Shown piece after piece: positions 9,378 to 17,126 of a DNA stretch of 64,000 nucleotides. Location: NCBI RefSeq assembly GCF_003425685.1, contig NZ_QJKM01000011.1, positions 1-64,000 of the forward strand, in the 5' to 3' direction. The first letter of the stretch is position 1. Each line of letters opens with the position of its first letter. Made by a program: the position numbers and the translations under genes. Source of the stretch: Rhizobium terrae. GTDB taxonomy: Bacteria > Pseudomonadota > Alphaproteobacteria > Rhizobiales > Rhizobiaceae. The notes beneath the pieces were generated by a model. The model saw only the letters and a program-made list of their open reading frames with translations. It was not told where the DNA came from and did no database searches.

Positions 9378-9596
9378 TCATTCCGAGCCGGTCCTTGACG
9401 CATCTTCCTGCTGCCTGACCTCTTTCAGCAGCTTTTCGCGCGGGTCGTCGGAAAGTTTCTTCTTCGTCGCTTCGATTTTCGCGTCATCGATGTCGACGGG
9501 CCGCCCGCTGTTATCGGGGAAGCCTTCCGCGGTCTGTCCAATCGACGTGTCTTTTGGTCTGTCATTCAGACCCTGGGTGAGCTTTTTGTCTGCCAT
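9378..9596 (-). CDS. Small hydrophilic protein of unknown function
   Basis: 72 aa, starting MADKKLTQGLNDRPKD, rich in Lys, Asp, Glu and Gln with no hydrophobic core, so probably disordered. An AAGGAG six to eight bases before the ATG fixes this start over a longer upstream reading. I recall similar short acidic/basic proteins in rhizobia but know no function. Isolated between the diguanylate cyclase and the Hsp20 gene. Confidence 0.65.
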   Translation of the reverse strand: MADKKLTQGLNDRPKDTSIGQTAEGFPDNSGRPVDIDDAKIEATKKKLSDDPREKLLKEVRQQEDASRTGSE

Positions 9597-9911
9597 ATCG
9601 AGTCTCCTTTTTCTGGAAACTCCTGGGTAGCCCTTTTGTGCCGATGTGCAGGCGGAATGATAGCCGGGCGTGTCAACCGGCACCGACGTCGAACGCGGTG
9701 CCTCATAAGACAACGCTCCAAAAGAAATGGCGCAGCCCGCGGCCGCGCCATTCGAACTACGCCGTTGTCGGCTGAGACTGTGGCTGAGGTTTCATGGTCT
9801 GCCACCGAGCCAGCAAGGAAGAAGCAGCTTTCGTCGTCCGGCCGAAGTTGCCTTTGATCTTTCGGCGGCGCCGGATTTCAACGACAAAGGGCTTGGTTTG
9901 CGACCGCATGC

Positions 9912-10388
9912 TCAGGCGACCTTCTTTTCAGCTTCGATCTGCAGCGGCGCCTTGGCATTGCCGGATCCATCGCCGATTTCGATCCGGCGCGGCTTCATGG
10001 CTTCCGGGACCTCGCGCTTCAGGGCGATCGTCAGCAGGCCGTTTGTCAGCGACGCTGCCTCGACCTTGACATGATCGGCAAGCTCGAACCGGCGCTCGAA
10101 CGTCTGGCCGCCGATGCCACGATGCAGATACTCGCCCTCCTCCGTTTCCTTTGCCTTGTTACCCTTCACGATGAGCACATTGCGTTCCTGGGTGACGTCG
10201 AGATCGCCCTCCGCAAAGCCGGCGACCGCCATGGTGATGCGATAGTCGTCCTCGCCGGTCTTGACGATATCATAGGGCGGCCAGCTGTCGATCGCGTGCA
10301 GGCGCTGCGCATTGTTGAGGAGATTGAAGACGCGGTCGAAGCCGATGCTCGACCGGTAGAGGGGTGCGAAGTCGAATTCGTTTCTCAT
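9912..10388 (-). CDS. Small heat-shock protein, Hsp20/IbpA class
   Basis: 158 aa. The N-terminus MRNEFDFAPLYRSSIGFDRV matches the class A IbpA-like pattern, followed by the alpha-crystallin domain (about residues 33-130, including WPPYDIVKTGEDDYRITMAVAGF and the LTNGLLTIAL strand). It acts as an ATP-independent holdase for unfolding proteins. I prefer this ATG over one six bases upstream because GGAGG is then eight bases away and the IbpA family starts MRN. The leader folds as a ROSE thermometer (see next entry), implying translational heat control. Confidence 0.92.
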   Translation of the reverse strand: MRNEFDFAPLYRSSIGFDRVFNLLNNAQRLHAIDSWPPYDIVKTGEDDYRITMAVAGFAEGDLDVTQERNVLIVKGNKAKETEEGEYLHRGIGGQTFERRFELADHVKVEAASLTNGLLTIALKREVPEAMKPRRIEIGDGSGNAKAPLQIEAEKKVA

Positions 10389-10390
10389 AA

Positions 10391-10455
10391 CCATATCCTC
10401 CGTAAAGCAACATGGAATGGAGACGCAGAGGAAACTTGCGTCTCCCGGTTACCGG
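10391..10455 (-). ncRNA. ROSE-type RNA thermometer in the Hsp20 leader
   Basis: Immediately before the Hsp20 start the transcript can fold CCAU...AUGG with an inner helix in which GUUGCUU pairs with the GGAGGAU Shine-Dalgarno region, leaving the G of UUGC unpaired. The U(U/C)GCU element opposite the ribosome-binding site with a bulged G is the hallmark of ROSE elements in rhizobial small heat-shock genes. A second perfect hairpin (8-bp arms at 10419-10426 and 10438-10445) sits just upstream, as expected for multi-hairpin ROSE leaders. Pairing was done by eye; no energy was calculated. Confidence 0.72.
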
Positions 10456-10557
10456 CCCCCTTTCTGGGCTGCCGACATATTCGATCTGGTTTCGCTCTTT
10501 TCCCGGTTCAAGAGGCGGTACGAGAAATTTTGAGGCGCCTGCGCTCCGCAGACATCG

Positions 10558-11133
10558 TCAGCCGATTTCGCGGAAAGTGACTGAATAGCGAAGCTGACCG
10601 ACCGGCGGGATGGAATGCTCCCACTCGTTGCGCGCAGGCCCCGAGAGCACGTAGACGGAGCCGGGTTCGGCAATCACCGAGGCGCGCTCCCATTTGTTGC
10701 CCGCACGGCGCCTTAGCCTGAAGGTGCATGATGACAGCAACGAGACTCCGACAACCCTTCCGAAGACGTTCTTGTCCTTGTGCCAGCCGATCGGCGCGCC
10801 GGGCGCGTATTGGGTGACCAGAGCCTGCTGCAGTTGATCTGGCGCGATGCCGGCAAAGGTCGCTGCAATGGACCGCGCCGGCAGAAGGAATGGCGGTATG
10901 TCTTGGGTGCGCCGTACCTGCTCGGTGTCAAAATCGTATTTCCAGCCGTAGGAGACGACCCTCCGCTTGCCTTCGAAACCATGGAAGTCGAACGGTTTCA
11001 GCGGCAATTGCGGTATCTCATGCAGGAGGTCCAACTGGACGTCTTCTGGAACCATATTGGGTTTGTAGCGGAAACCCGGCGGCAGAGCCGGTTCAGCGCC
11101 CCTAAATAGATCTGCTTGCGCTGAGAAACCCAT
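10558..11133 (-). CDS. AlkB-like Fe(II)/2-oxoglutarate dioxygenase (DNA/RNA dealkylation)
   Basis: 191 aa. The iron-binding facial triad is visible: HxD in GWHKDKNVF (H118, D120) and the distal His in WEHSIPP (H173), followed by RYSVTFR whose arginines bind 2-oxoglutarate. Family members remove methyl or etheno lesions from nucleic acid bases by oxidation. GGAGG seven bases before ATGGGTTTC decides the start. It follows a 65-aa conserved protein by 15 nt on the same strand, so the two may be co-transcribed. The short length fits the rhizobial/ALKBH4-like branch more than classic E. coli AlkB. Confidence 0.88.
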   Translation of the reverse strand: MGFSAQADLFRGAEPALPPGFRYKPNMVPEDVQLDLLHEIPQLPLKPFDFHGFEGKRRVVSYGWKYDFDTEQVRRTQDIPPFLLPARSIAATFAGIAPDQLQQALVTQYAPGAPIGWHKDKNVFGRVVGVSLLSSCTFRLRRRAGNKWERASVIAEPGSVYVLSGPARNEWEHSIPPVGQLRYSVTFREIG

Positions 11134-11148
11134 GGGCAATCCTCCGCC

Positions 11149-11346
11149 TCAGTGAACGCTCGGGACTTTAACGACCGCGGCAAAATCCTCTGCCACGAGT
11201 TCGCTGATCGCGATCAGCACCTCCTCGGCCGAAAAGCCGGAGGCGATCGTCGTGCGAATTAGATCTTGCAGGTCTGGCTCGATGACATCGCGGCAATCTT
11301 CAAGCTGCTCGTTCGAAACCGTAATGCTGTGCAGTTCTTCCATCAT
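11149..11346 (-). CDS. Small conserved hypothetical protein
   Basis: 65 aa starting MMEELHSITVSNEQLEDC, with a pattern of short amphipathic helices (LQDLIRTTIASGFSAEEVLI) and an acidic character. AAAGGG three bases before the ATG pair is an acceptable ribosome-binding site. It lies directly upstream of the AlkB-like gene on the same strand and downstream of the frameshifted rpsU. I do not recognise a domain. Confidence 0.65.
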   Translation of the reverse strand: MMEELHSITVSNEQLEDCRDVIEPDLQDLIRTTIASGFSAEEVLIAISELVAEDFAAVVKVPSVH

Positions 11347-11371
11347 GTGCCCTTTCAAATTATGCCGGCAG

Positions 11372-11609
11372 CTACCGCGCCGATGCCCTGCGATTGGTGG
11401 CGGGCAGAAGCCCTTCCCGCTGCATCTTCTTGCGGATGGCCTTGCGCTGGCGGGCAATCGCCTGAGCCCTTTCGCGAACCCGGCGCTCGGAGGGTTTCTC
11501 ATAGGCCCGGCGGGCTCTCATCTCGCGAAACAGGCCCTCACGCTGCATCTTTTTTTTTGAGCGCGGGCATGGCCTGTTCGACATTGTTGTCTCTGACGAT
11601 GACCTGCAT
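11372..11609 (-). pseudogene. rpsU: 30S ribosomal protein S21, frameshifted in a poly-A run
   Basis: The start [20 protein letters not shown] follows AAGGAG at good spacing and is typical of S21. After the lysine codons the template has nine A residues, which shifts the frame to a stop a few codons later. Removing one A would continue into [20 protein letters not shown] and the arginine-rich tail, giving a normal S21 of about 78 aa. Rhizobia commonly carry several rpsU copies, so loss of this one may be tolerated. A sequencing error in the homopolymer or programmed slippage are alternatives. Confidence 0.75.
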
Positions 11610-11635
11610 CTTGTTCTCCTTGTTCTTGTTGTGAC

Positions 11636-11788
11636 TCAACCCAATTGCTCGGCGATGATGGCTTTGAGTTCCGCGCGGGTGAGCAGGCAGGGATATGGTT
11701 TGTGGTTCTTGTCCGGACGGTCGGTAACTTCGCCGCGGTCGCGCGGCTTCGGCGCCGCCGGCGTGGTGGCATTATCTGCTTTGTTCAA
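11636..11788 (-). CDS. Small hypothetical protein with TTG start
   Basis: 50 aa beginning at a TTG (MNKADNATTPAAPKPRDRGE) with AAGGA seven bases upstream. The end has the regular helix-like segment LLTRAELKAIIAEQLG. It precedes rpsU on the same strand by 26 nt. I recall similar short proteins near rpsU in rhizobia, but no function is known to me. The start is less certain than the C-terminal frame. Confidence 0.5.
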   Translation of the reverse strand: MNKADNATTPAAPKPRDRGEVTDRPDKNHKPYPCLLTRAELKAIIAEQLG

Positions 11789-11947
11789 TTGAAATCCTTC
11801 GCGGGACACAGCACGTGACGCGCGAGATCGTCGACGTTCACCACGTCCCATCGCGGCTGTGTGAATATTTGAGTGATATCTGAAACATAAGAAGCGGATC
11901 GCGCCATTACAAGACGACGCGCCGCCATCAGGAACGTCGAACAATGG

Positions 11948-11983
11948 AAAAGGGCGCTCAACCCACAAAGGGAGCGCCCTTTT
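11948..11983. terminator. Strong hairpin with flanking A and T runs (bidirectional terminator-like)
   Basis: Eleven-bp perfect arms AAAAGGGCGCT and AGCGCCCTTTT enclose a 14-nt loop, and on the plus strand the stem is followed by CTTCT. It has the form of an intrinsic terminator on both strands. No annotated gene ends at it: the flanking genes start on either side and point away. It may therefore end an unannotated small transcript. Confidence 0.65.
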
Positions 11984-12152
11984 CTTCTAACCCGGACAGC
12001 CTCAAACACCGGCGAGCAACGCCAGGCAGGAGGCCGTCGATACGGGAGGTGAAGCGTAAATATGGAGCGAAGACCGCGATTTCAAGTGGCGACGAAATGT
12101 AGTGCTTGCTAATCAGCCATGGCTAATGGACGTTCTGAGTCGAGGGATGCGC

Positions 12153-12506
12153 ATGCAGTTACGAAGGTCAATCGCGGAGCGTGTGATCGCCCGCGCTCGA
12201 AGACGCGGAATGCCGATCGATGAAGACGTGGAGTATATGGCCCTCGTCGAGCAGTGGGTTGAAGGCGAGATTGAAATTGGGGAGATGCGTCAGCGCTACA
12301 TCGACCTCCTTGCTCGCCGATCCGCCGAACGAAAAGCACGACGGGAAGACCCCGCCTTCATCGAAAGCTCTCAATTTGCTGCGGCGCCAAGCGCTCTGGT
12401 GGATACCAGCGACCGGGCGACATCTACCGCCGACGATGAAGCAGCTGCTGTTTCGGACGATGTTGCCGGAGGCCCGCCTCCAGAAAAGGCGAGCCCAAAA
12501 GCTTAG
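12153..12506 (+). CDS. Hypothetical protein
   Basis: 117 aa from an ATG preceded by GAGGG at six-base spacing (a start 17 codons upstream is also possible). The first 60 residues are helical and strongly charged (MQLRRSIAERVIARARRRGM, then EQWVEGEIEIGEMRQRY), and the tail is Ala/Asp/Pro-rich and probably disordered. No recognised domain. It converges on the DUF982 gene three bases away. Confidence 0.6.
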   Translation: MQLRRSIAERVIARARRRGMPIDEDVEYMALVEQWVEGEIEIGEMRQRYIDLLARRSAERKARREDPAFIESSQFAAAPSALVDTSDRATSTADDEAAAVSDDVAGGPPPEKASPKA

Positions 12507-12509
12507 CGT

Positions 12510-12821
12510 CTATATGGAGGCCGCCCGCGCGGCTCGCAGCGTCTGCGGCTTCGGCGCGGCCTTCCAGGGCGCCATGACGGCCGGCATCCCGGCTTCGAGG
12601 CAGGCGGCCATGAACGCCTCCCGCGCAATGACGGCCGGTACAATGCCATTCAGCGCGCCGCGGCAGGTTTTTACGGCGCGCTCATGACGCTCGCCGTGCC
12701 GCAGAGGCCATTCGTTTTCCAGGAAATCAAGAGCATCATAGACGCCTGTGAAGGTGCGCTCCAGGCCACACTGCAGCCGGATCGTCACCGGACGCGTCCA
12801 TGGAACATCGTTGAGCGGCAT
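12510..12821 (-). CDS. DUF982 domain-containing protein
   Basis: 103 aa. The core VTIRLQCGLERTFTGVYDAL and ENEWP with a following helix is the DUF982 pattern, a small family I know mainly from Rhizobiaceae with several paralogues per genome and no assigned function. GGAGG six bases before the ATG fixes the start (MPLNDVPW). Single gene, converging with the preceding hypothetical gene. Confidence 0.8.
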   Translation of the reverse strand: MPLNDVPWTRPVTIRLQCGLERTFTGVYDALDFLENEWPLRHGERHERAVKTCRGALNGIVPAVIAREAFMAACLEAGMPAVMAPWKAAPKPQTLRAARAASI

Positions 12822-12909
12822 TTTCTTCCTCCTTCCAATGCCACCGGTCTTCCTCTCGAAATGATATTGTAAAAGCAAGCAGACGCTTCAAGAGGCGGTG
12901 TGCCGGCGA

Positions 12910-13473
12910 TCATGCTCCCGCCGGCGGGGGTGAAGTTTGTTGGAGAAGAAAGAAAAAGACATGCTCGTCGCCCTCAACGACCATGGCGCCGATGACCGCG
13001 CCGTCATCGATCCGGCGGAAGTGATCTATGATCGGCTGGCGATCATAGATCATTGCTGTGCTGGTTTTGCCGCGGAACGATAACGGTTGAAGCGAGGCGA
13101 CAGGCGCGCTAGCCCGCAGGACCTTCTGCAGATAGGTGAACCAGTTCCGCGCGATCCGGGTGCGGCCGAAACGGCTCAACCGCAACGCCAGTTCGAGCGG
13201 AATCCGCGCCGGGTCGATGGCTACGAGCCGCCGCGGCCCCGCCTGAAACAGCAGCGCATCGGCGCGCAGGTCAGGATGAAAGCGCTTGCCGTACCAGCCG
13301 AGATTTTCAAGCACACCATCGAGAGGATGCCCGGTCGCGATCCCGTGGCCTTGCCAGAGACCGATCATCTCATCGGGCATCACAGGCTGCAGTTCATCGA
13401 AGAAGCGCAGTGCTTCGTTCTGGGAACGGAAAACCACCGGCGGCTGCGAGCTTAGATCGCCAACTTCGTTCAA
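12910..13473 (-). CDS. DUF4334 / GXWXG-domain protein
   Basis: 187 aa. The N-terminal segment GLWQGHGIATGHPLDGVLEN gives the GXWXG motif, and the C-terminal half (FRGKTSTAMIYDRQPIIDHF onward) is the DUF4334 part. The function is unknown in the family. I place the start at a TTG whose first bases overlap the stop of the upstream CXXC protein (TTGA), with GGAGG six bases before it, indicating translational coupling. Confidence 0.8.
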   Translation of the reverse strand: MNEVGDLSSQPPVVFRSQNEALRFFDELQPVMPDEMIGLWQGHGIATGHPLDGVLENLGWYGKRFHPDLRADALLFQAGPRRLVAIDPARIPLELALRLSRFGRTRIARNWFTYLQKVLRASAPVASLQPLSFRGKTSTAMIYDRQPIIDHFRRIDDGAVIGAMVVEGDEHVFFFLLQQTSPPPAGA

Positions 13474-13652
13474 CCCGCGCCTCCGACTGGCGTGATGACC
13501 TTGCCGCTTCCCTTGCAATCGGGGCATCTATTCCCGTCGACCTTGCCCGTTCCCTTGCATCGGCGACAGGTATTTTCGGCGGCGAAGGGCGTATCTTCCG
13601 GTACCGTGTCGGTGTTTTTGTCTTCAGGAGTTTGATGGGTGGGGTCGGTCAT
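13470..13652 (-). CDS. Small CXXCXGXG zinc-finger-like protein
   Basis: 60 aa. Two repeats, CRRCKGTGKV and CPDCKGSGKV, match half of a DnaJ-type cysteine-rich zinc site (four cysteines, enough for one zinc ion). The N-terminus is acidic and probably disordered. GGAG precedes the ATG. It overlaps the DUF4334 start, so the two proteins are probably made together. A role as zinc-binding adaptor is inference only. Confidence 0.7.
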   Translation of the reverse strand: MTDPTHQTPEDKNTDTVPEDTPFAAENTCRRCKGTGKVDGNRCPDCKGSGKVITPVGGAG

Positions 13653-13746
13653 CTTGCGCTCCGATCTACGAACATTGGTCAAGTCCAACATCGCGTGGAA
13701 GGCGATGTTCCAGTTCTGACCAGCAGAGAACGACACGCCGAGAAAC

Positions 13747-13968
13747 CTAAAATGCAAACGCTGCTTGCACGCGGCCGTCCGAGTGGGATGAGACCCTGAA
13801 ACTTCCTGGCGGCAATGGCTGAAGGATTTCCGCTTCCGCGCGGGTCAGATCAAGCCATGCCATCCGCTGTTCACGCCGAAGCACGGCCATCTGCCGCTCA
13901 TGGAAAGGCGCAACATCGTCATTCGCTGTGGTCGTCAGGATCGCATAGGATTCCGAGCTGCAGGCGGC
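13747..13968 (-). pseudogene. 3' remnant of SRAP (YedK/HMCES-type) peptidase gene
   Basis: The frame reads SESYAILTTTANDDVAPFHE followed by RQMAVLRREQRMAWLDLTR, characteristic of the C-terminal part of SOS-response-associated peptidases, which cross-link to abasic sites in single-stranded DNA. The N-terminal two thirds, including the catalytic cysteine, are absent. Upstream, the sequence switches abruptly to imuA in another frame at about 13968, so this is the right-hand part of a deletion fusion. Confidence 0.7.
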
Positions 13969-14407
13969 GGGAAGCGACCATCGGCAGGCGCACCAGTTCG
14001 GCGACAACGGCGCCGAGACCGCCATAGCGCAGCGCCTCCTCGAAACTTGCGAGCACATCCTCCTCACGGCCGGCCTCGACGTAGATCACCCGGTCGGGAT
14101 GCAGGCCGACCTGCGCCAGAGCGGGGGCAAAGAGATCGGCGCGGGTGAAACACCAGACGACCTTGCCTTTCGTTCTTGCCGCAATGCCGCCGACGAAGAG
14201 GCCGGCCGCTGCCCCATCCACCGCACCATTGCCGCCGCCCGCCACCTCATGAAGGGCGCCATAGGCGAGCCCTCCTCCCGGAAGACAGTCATCGATGTCG
14301 GATACGCCAAACGGCAGCACTGTCTTCTGGCGGCCAGCGGCGCCTTCCAGATGTGCGATGCGCTCGCGCAGTTCCGAAAGAACGGCAGTGGAGGCGGATT
14401 GGCTCAT
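13919..14407 (-). pseudogene. imuA: Truncated ImuA (SulA/RecA-like mutagenesis accessory protein)
   Basis: 162 aa are open. The start MSQSASTAVLSELRERIAHL, then LPFGVSDIDDCLPGGGLAYG, a WCFTRADLFAPALAQVGLHP segment and ELVRLPMVASRRLQL fit ImuA, normally about 250 aa. After SRRLQL the reading frame runs about ten codons into SRAP-derived DNA (GILCDPDDHSE) and stops. ImuA works with ImuB and DnaE2 in translesion synthesis, and neither is present next to it. A LexA-type SOS box lies 48 nt upstream. Confidence 0.75.
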
Positions 14408-14454
14408 GGTCTCCTTCTTCGCGGGAGCTGTTATTACTTGAGAGAAACGAATAT

Positions 14455-14469
14455 GTTCTGTATTTGTTC
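14455..14469. promoter_or_regulatory. LexA SOS box (GTTC-N7-GTTC)
   Basis: The sequence GTTCTGTATTTGTTC is a perfect match to the alphaproteobacterial direct-repeat LexA operator GTTC-N7-GTTC. It is in the gap between imuA (minus) and the zinc-ribbon/dinB pair (plus), 48 bp before the imuA ATG. DNA damage should relieve LexA repression of imuA and possibly of dinB. Confidence 0.85.
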
Positions 14470-14581
14470 TAAACAGGAAAATGAGTCAATGCGCATGTAC
14501 GGCGGCTTTGCAGGGCTCCATCGGTGGAATCGTCGGTTCAATAAGTGGATTCAGGCCGATGACTGAAGAGGACTTTTTTTG

Positions 14582-14851
14582 ATGCCGAGACGGCAGGTGA
14601 TAGTCGATGGTCTCCCGACCCTCCGCCAGGTGCGGGATCCGATTATCGAACTCGATTGCCGTCTGTGCCGGCGTCGCGGCAATCATGAGCGGAAACGGCT
14701 GGTAAAGGTCTTTGGCGCCGGGGTCACCCTTGCGGAACTCCGCCGCCGGATGACGGTGGGCTGCGAGAGGATGCATACGGCGGAAGGCGACCGATGCGGC
14801 GCCTATTTCCCATGTCTGGTGGAGAGCGTATCGTCGCCGGACGAAGGCTGA
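14582..14851 (+). CDS. Small cysteine-rich (zinc-ribbon-like) protein upstream of dinB
   Basis: 89 aa. MPRRQVIVDGLPTLRQVRDP is followed by CRLCRRRGNHERKRL, GCERM, DRC and FPC, giving six cysteines of which CxxC is a likely metal site. The gene ends three bases before the dinB ATG and is almost surely co-transcribed with it. GAGGA lies about ten bases upstream. I recall similar open frames next to dinB in rhizobia, without a known role. Confidence 0.65.
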   Translation: MPRRQVIVDGLPTLRQVRDPIIELDCRLCRRRGNHERKRLVKVFGAGVTLAELRRRMTVGCERMHTAEGDRCGAYFPCLVESVSSPDEG

Positions 14852-14854
14852 GCC

Positions 14855-15949
14855 ATGGACCAGGACGAACGCACAGATCGGCCGCGCAAGGTCATCCATG
14901 TGGACATGGATGCTTTCTACGCGTCGGTCGAGCAGCGCGACAATCCGGAGCTTCGAGGAAAGCCGGTCGCCGTCGGCGGCTCGGTCGCCCGCGGCGTCGT
15001 AGCAGCGGCAAGCTACGAGGCGCGCAAGTTCGGCGTCCATTCCGCCATGCCGTCGGTCACAGCCAAACGCAAATGCCCCGAGCTGATCTTCGTCCGGCCG
15101 CGTTTCGATGTCTACCGTGCCGTCTCCATGCAGATCCGCGAAATCTTCGCCGAGTACACGCCGATGATCGAGCCGTTGTCGCTCGACGAAGCTTATCTCG
15201 ACGTCACCGAAAATTTGAAGGGCATGGAGATTGCAACCGAGATCGCCACGGAAATCCGGGCGAAGATCAAGGCCGCCACCGGTCTGAATGCCTCGGCGGG
15301 CGTCAGCTACAACAAGTTCCTGGCCAAGATGGCGAGCGACCTCAACAAGCCGAACGGCCAGGCGGTGATCACGCCGAAGAATGGTCCCGCCTTTGTGCAG
15401 GGTCTGCCGGTGAAGAAGTTTCATGGGGTGGGTCCGGCCACCGCCGAGAAGATGCACCGGCTCGGCATCGAGACGGGTGCTGATCTGTTCGGCAAGGAGC
15501 TCGATTTTTTGATTGAGCATTTCGGCAAGTCCGGCCCCTACTTCTATGGCATCGCCAGGGGCATCGACAATTGTCAGGTCAAGCCGGATCGGGTCCGCAA
15601 ATCGGTCGGCGCCGAGGATACCTTTGCCGAGGACGTTCATGCCTACCAGCCCGCCCGCGAGGGCATCCAGCCATTGATCGAGAAGGTCTGGGGTTATTGC
15701 GAGGCGAACGGCATCGGCGCAAAGACGGTGACGCTGAAGGTGAAGTATTCGGATTTTCAGCAGATCACTCGCAGCAAGACGGTGCCAATGCAACTGTCGT
15801 CGATTTCGGAGTTGGAGGAGATCGTCGGCTTCCTGCTCCAGCCGATCTTTCCCGTGAGGAAGGGAATCCGCCTGCTCGGCGTCACCCTGTCTTCGCTGGA
15901 GCGGATAACTGACACGGCCGCCTCTCAGCTTGCTTTGCCGCTAGCGTAG
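14855..15949 (+). CDS. dinB: DNA polymerase IV (Y-family translesion polymerase)
   Basis: 364 aa, full length. The palm motifs are present: VIHVDMDAFYASVEQRDNP with the first catalytic Asp and LSLDEAYLDVT with the Asp-Glu pair. The thumb helix-hairpin-helix segment FHGVGPATAEKMHRLGI and the little-finger domain follow, ending in QLALPLA, a plausible beta-clamp-binding tail. It copies past damaged bases with low fidelity. Co-oriented with the small cysteine-rich gene. The SOS box at 14455 may serve this operon as well as imuA. Confidence 0.95.
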   Translation: MDQDERTDRPRKVIHVDMDAFYASVEQRDNPELRGKPVAVGGSVARGVVAAASYEARKFGVHSAMPSVTAKRKCPELIFVRPRFDVYRAVSMQIREIFAEYTPMIEPLSLDEAYLDVTENLKGMEIATEIATEIRAKIKAATGLNASAGVSYNKFLAKMASDLNKPNGQAVITPKNGPAFVQGLPVKKFHGVGPATAEKMHRLGIETGADLFGKELDFLIEHFGKSGPYFYGIARGIDNCQVKPDRVRKSVGAEDTFAEDVHAYQPAREGIQPLIEKVWGYCEANGIGAKTVTLKVKYSDFQQITRSKTVPMQLSSISELEEIVGFLLQPIFPVRKGIRLLGVTLSSLERITDTAASQLALPLA

Positions 15950-16053
15950 TCATCGACGTCCACACGTGCTCGCTTGATGCCCAAAGCAATTTCAAGCTTT
16001 TGCTTTTCGTCTCATCTATGTGCTCCACGTTGCGGCTCTGCTAAATCGAAGCG

Positions 16054-16842
16054 ATGAGCTACTCTGATTTTATTATCTACGTCGATGAGAGCGGCGACCA
16101 CAGCCTGACGTCCATCGACGTCAACTATCCTATTTTTGTCCTGTCATTCTGCATCTTCGAGAAATCCCAGTATTCCGCTCTTGCCAGTCGGGAGCTTCAT
16201 GATTTCAAGTTCAGATGGTTCGGTCACGACAGCTACGTACTGCATGAAAGCGACATCGTGAAACGGAGATTTCCGTTCAGCTTCTTGCAATATGACGATA
16301 TTCGAAATGCATTTATGGAGGATCTTTCGAGCGTCCTCGAGGCAGCCCCAATGACGGTGATTTCCGCTGTTATCAGGAAGGATGCGTTGAGGCGGCGATA
16401 CGCAAATCCCGAGAACCCATACCAGCTTGCGCTCCTCTTCTGCTTGGAGAAGGCGAACGAGTTTCTGCGCTCAAGGAACGACGAAGGCGAGTGCCACATC
16501 GTGTGCGAGTCTCGCAGTCCGCGCGAGAAGCCTGGACGCGGAAAGGAAGATTTGGAACTTGAACTTGAGTTTCGGAGGATTACCGCCGGTCAGCACTATT
16601 TACAGGCGGCCGGAGCATCCATGCCTGATTTCGAGATCAACTTCGTCTCAAAACAAGCGAACAGTGCCGGTCTTCAATTGGCAGATTTGATCGCACGTCC
16701 AATAGGTCTGCGAATTTTTGCGCCCGCAACAGCCCAACCGGGCTTTCGACATCATCCAGCCGAAGATCTGGAGGGGACCTCAGGATCAAAGCTCGTGGTA
16801 TGGCCTGAAAGTCTTTCCTTGAAAAGCGAAAGGCCCCGGTAA
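16054..16842 (+). CDS. DUF3800 domain-containing protein
   Basis: 262 aa. The N-terminal YVDESGDHS (first acidic cluster) and the C-terminal GLQLADLIARPIG are the defining DUF3800 motifs, suggesting an RNase H-like fold with acidic active site. Members occur often near mobile elements and defence genes, and their function is not established. It stands alone downstream of dinB. The C-terminal last 25 residues are Ser/Pro/Arg-rich. Confidence 0.85.
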   Translation: MSYSDFIIYVDESGDHSLTSIDVNYPIFVLSFCIFEKSQYSALASRELHDFKFRWFGHDSYVLHESDIVKRRFPFSFLQYDDIRNAFMEDLSSVLEAAPMTVISAVIRKDALRRRYANPENPYQLALLFCLEKANEFLRSRNDEGECHIVCESRSPREKPGRGKEDLELELEFRRITAGQHYLQAAGASMPDFEINFVSKQANSAGLQLADLIARPIGLRIFAPATAQPGFRHHPAEDLEGTSGSKLVVWPESLSLKSERPR

Positions 16843-17126
16843 ACCGAGGCCACGACGCCGACCGGGAACGAACCCCAATCCATTTGATCTCTATATATAG
16901 GCTTCCTAACCGCACCGCAAGGGATCAAGGTCAGTCACCTGGAAGGGATGCGAGCCGCCAACCCCGCCGCTACATGATCTTGCAGTTGAACGGGCTTGAA
17001 CCTACGCCCGGTGTCTTTCGAGGAGATTATTTCGGTTAAACAAGAGCTTGAAGATGCGCCCGGAAAACTAGCGCCCGGGCTAGTCGTCGAATATGGAATG
17101 CCCAGTGTTTCCGCGTCGACGGCGAA

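Noticed and set aside
14486-15793. 435-aa minus-strand open frame
   Set aside because: Antisense to dinB and the small gene before it; composition rich in Arg, His and Leu without motifs, while dinB is complete.
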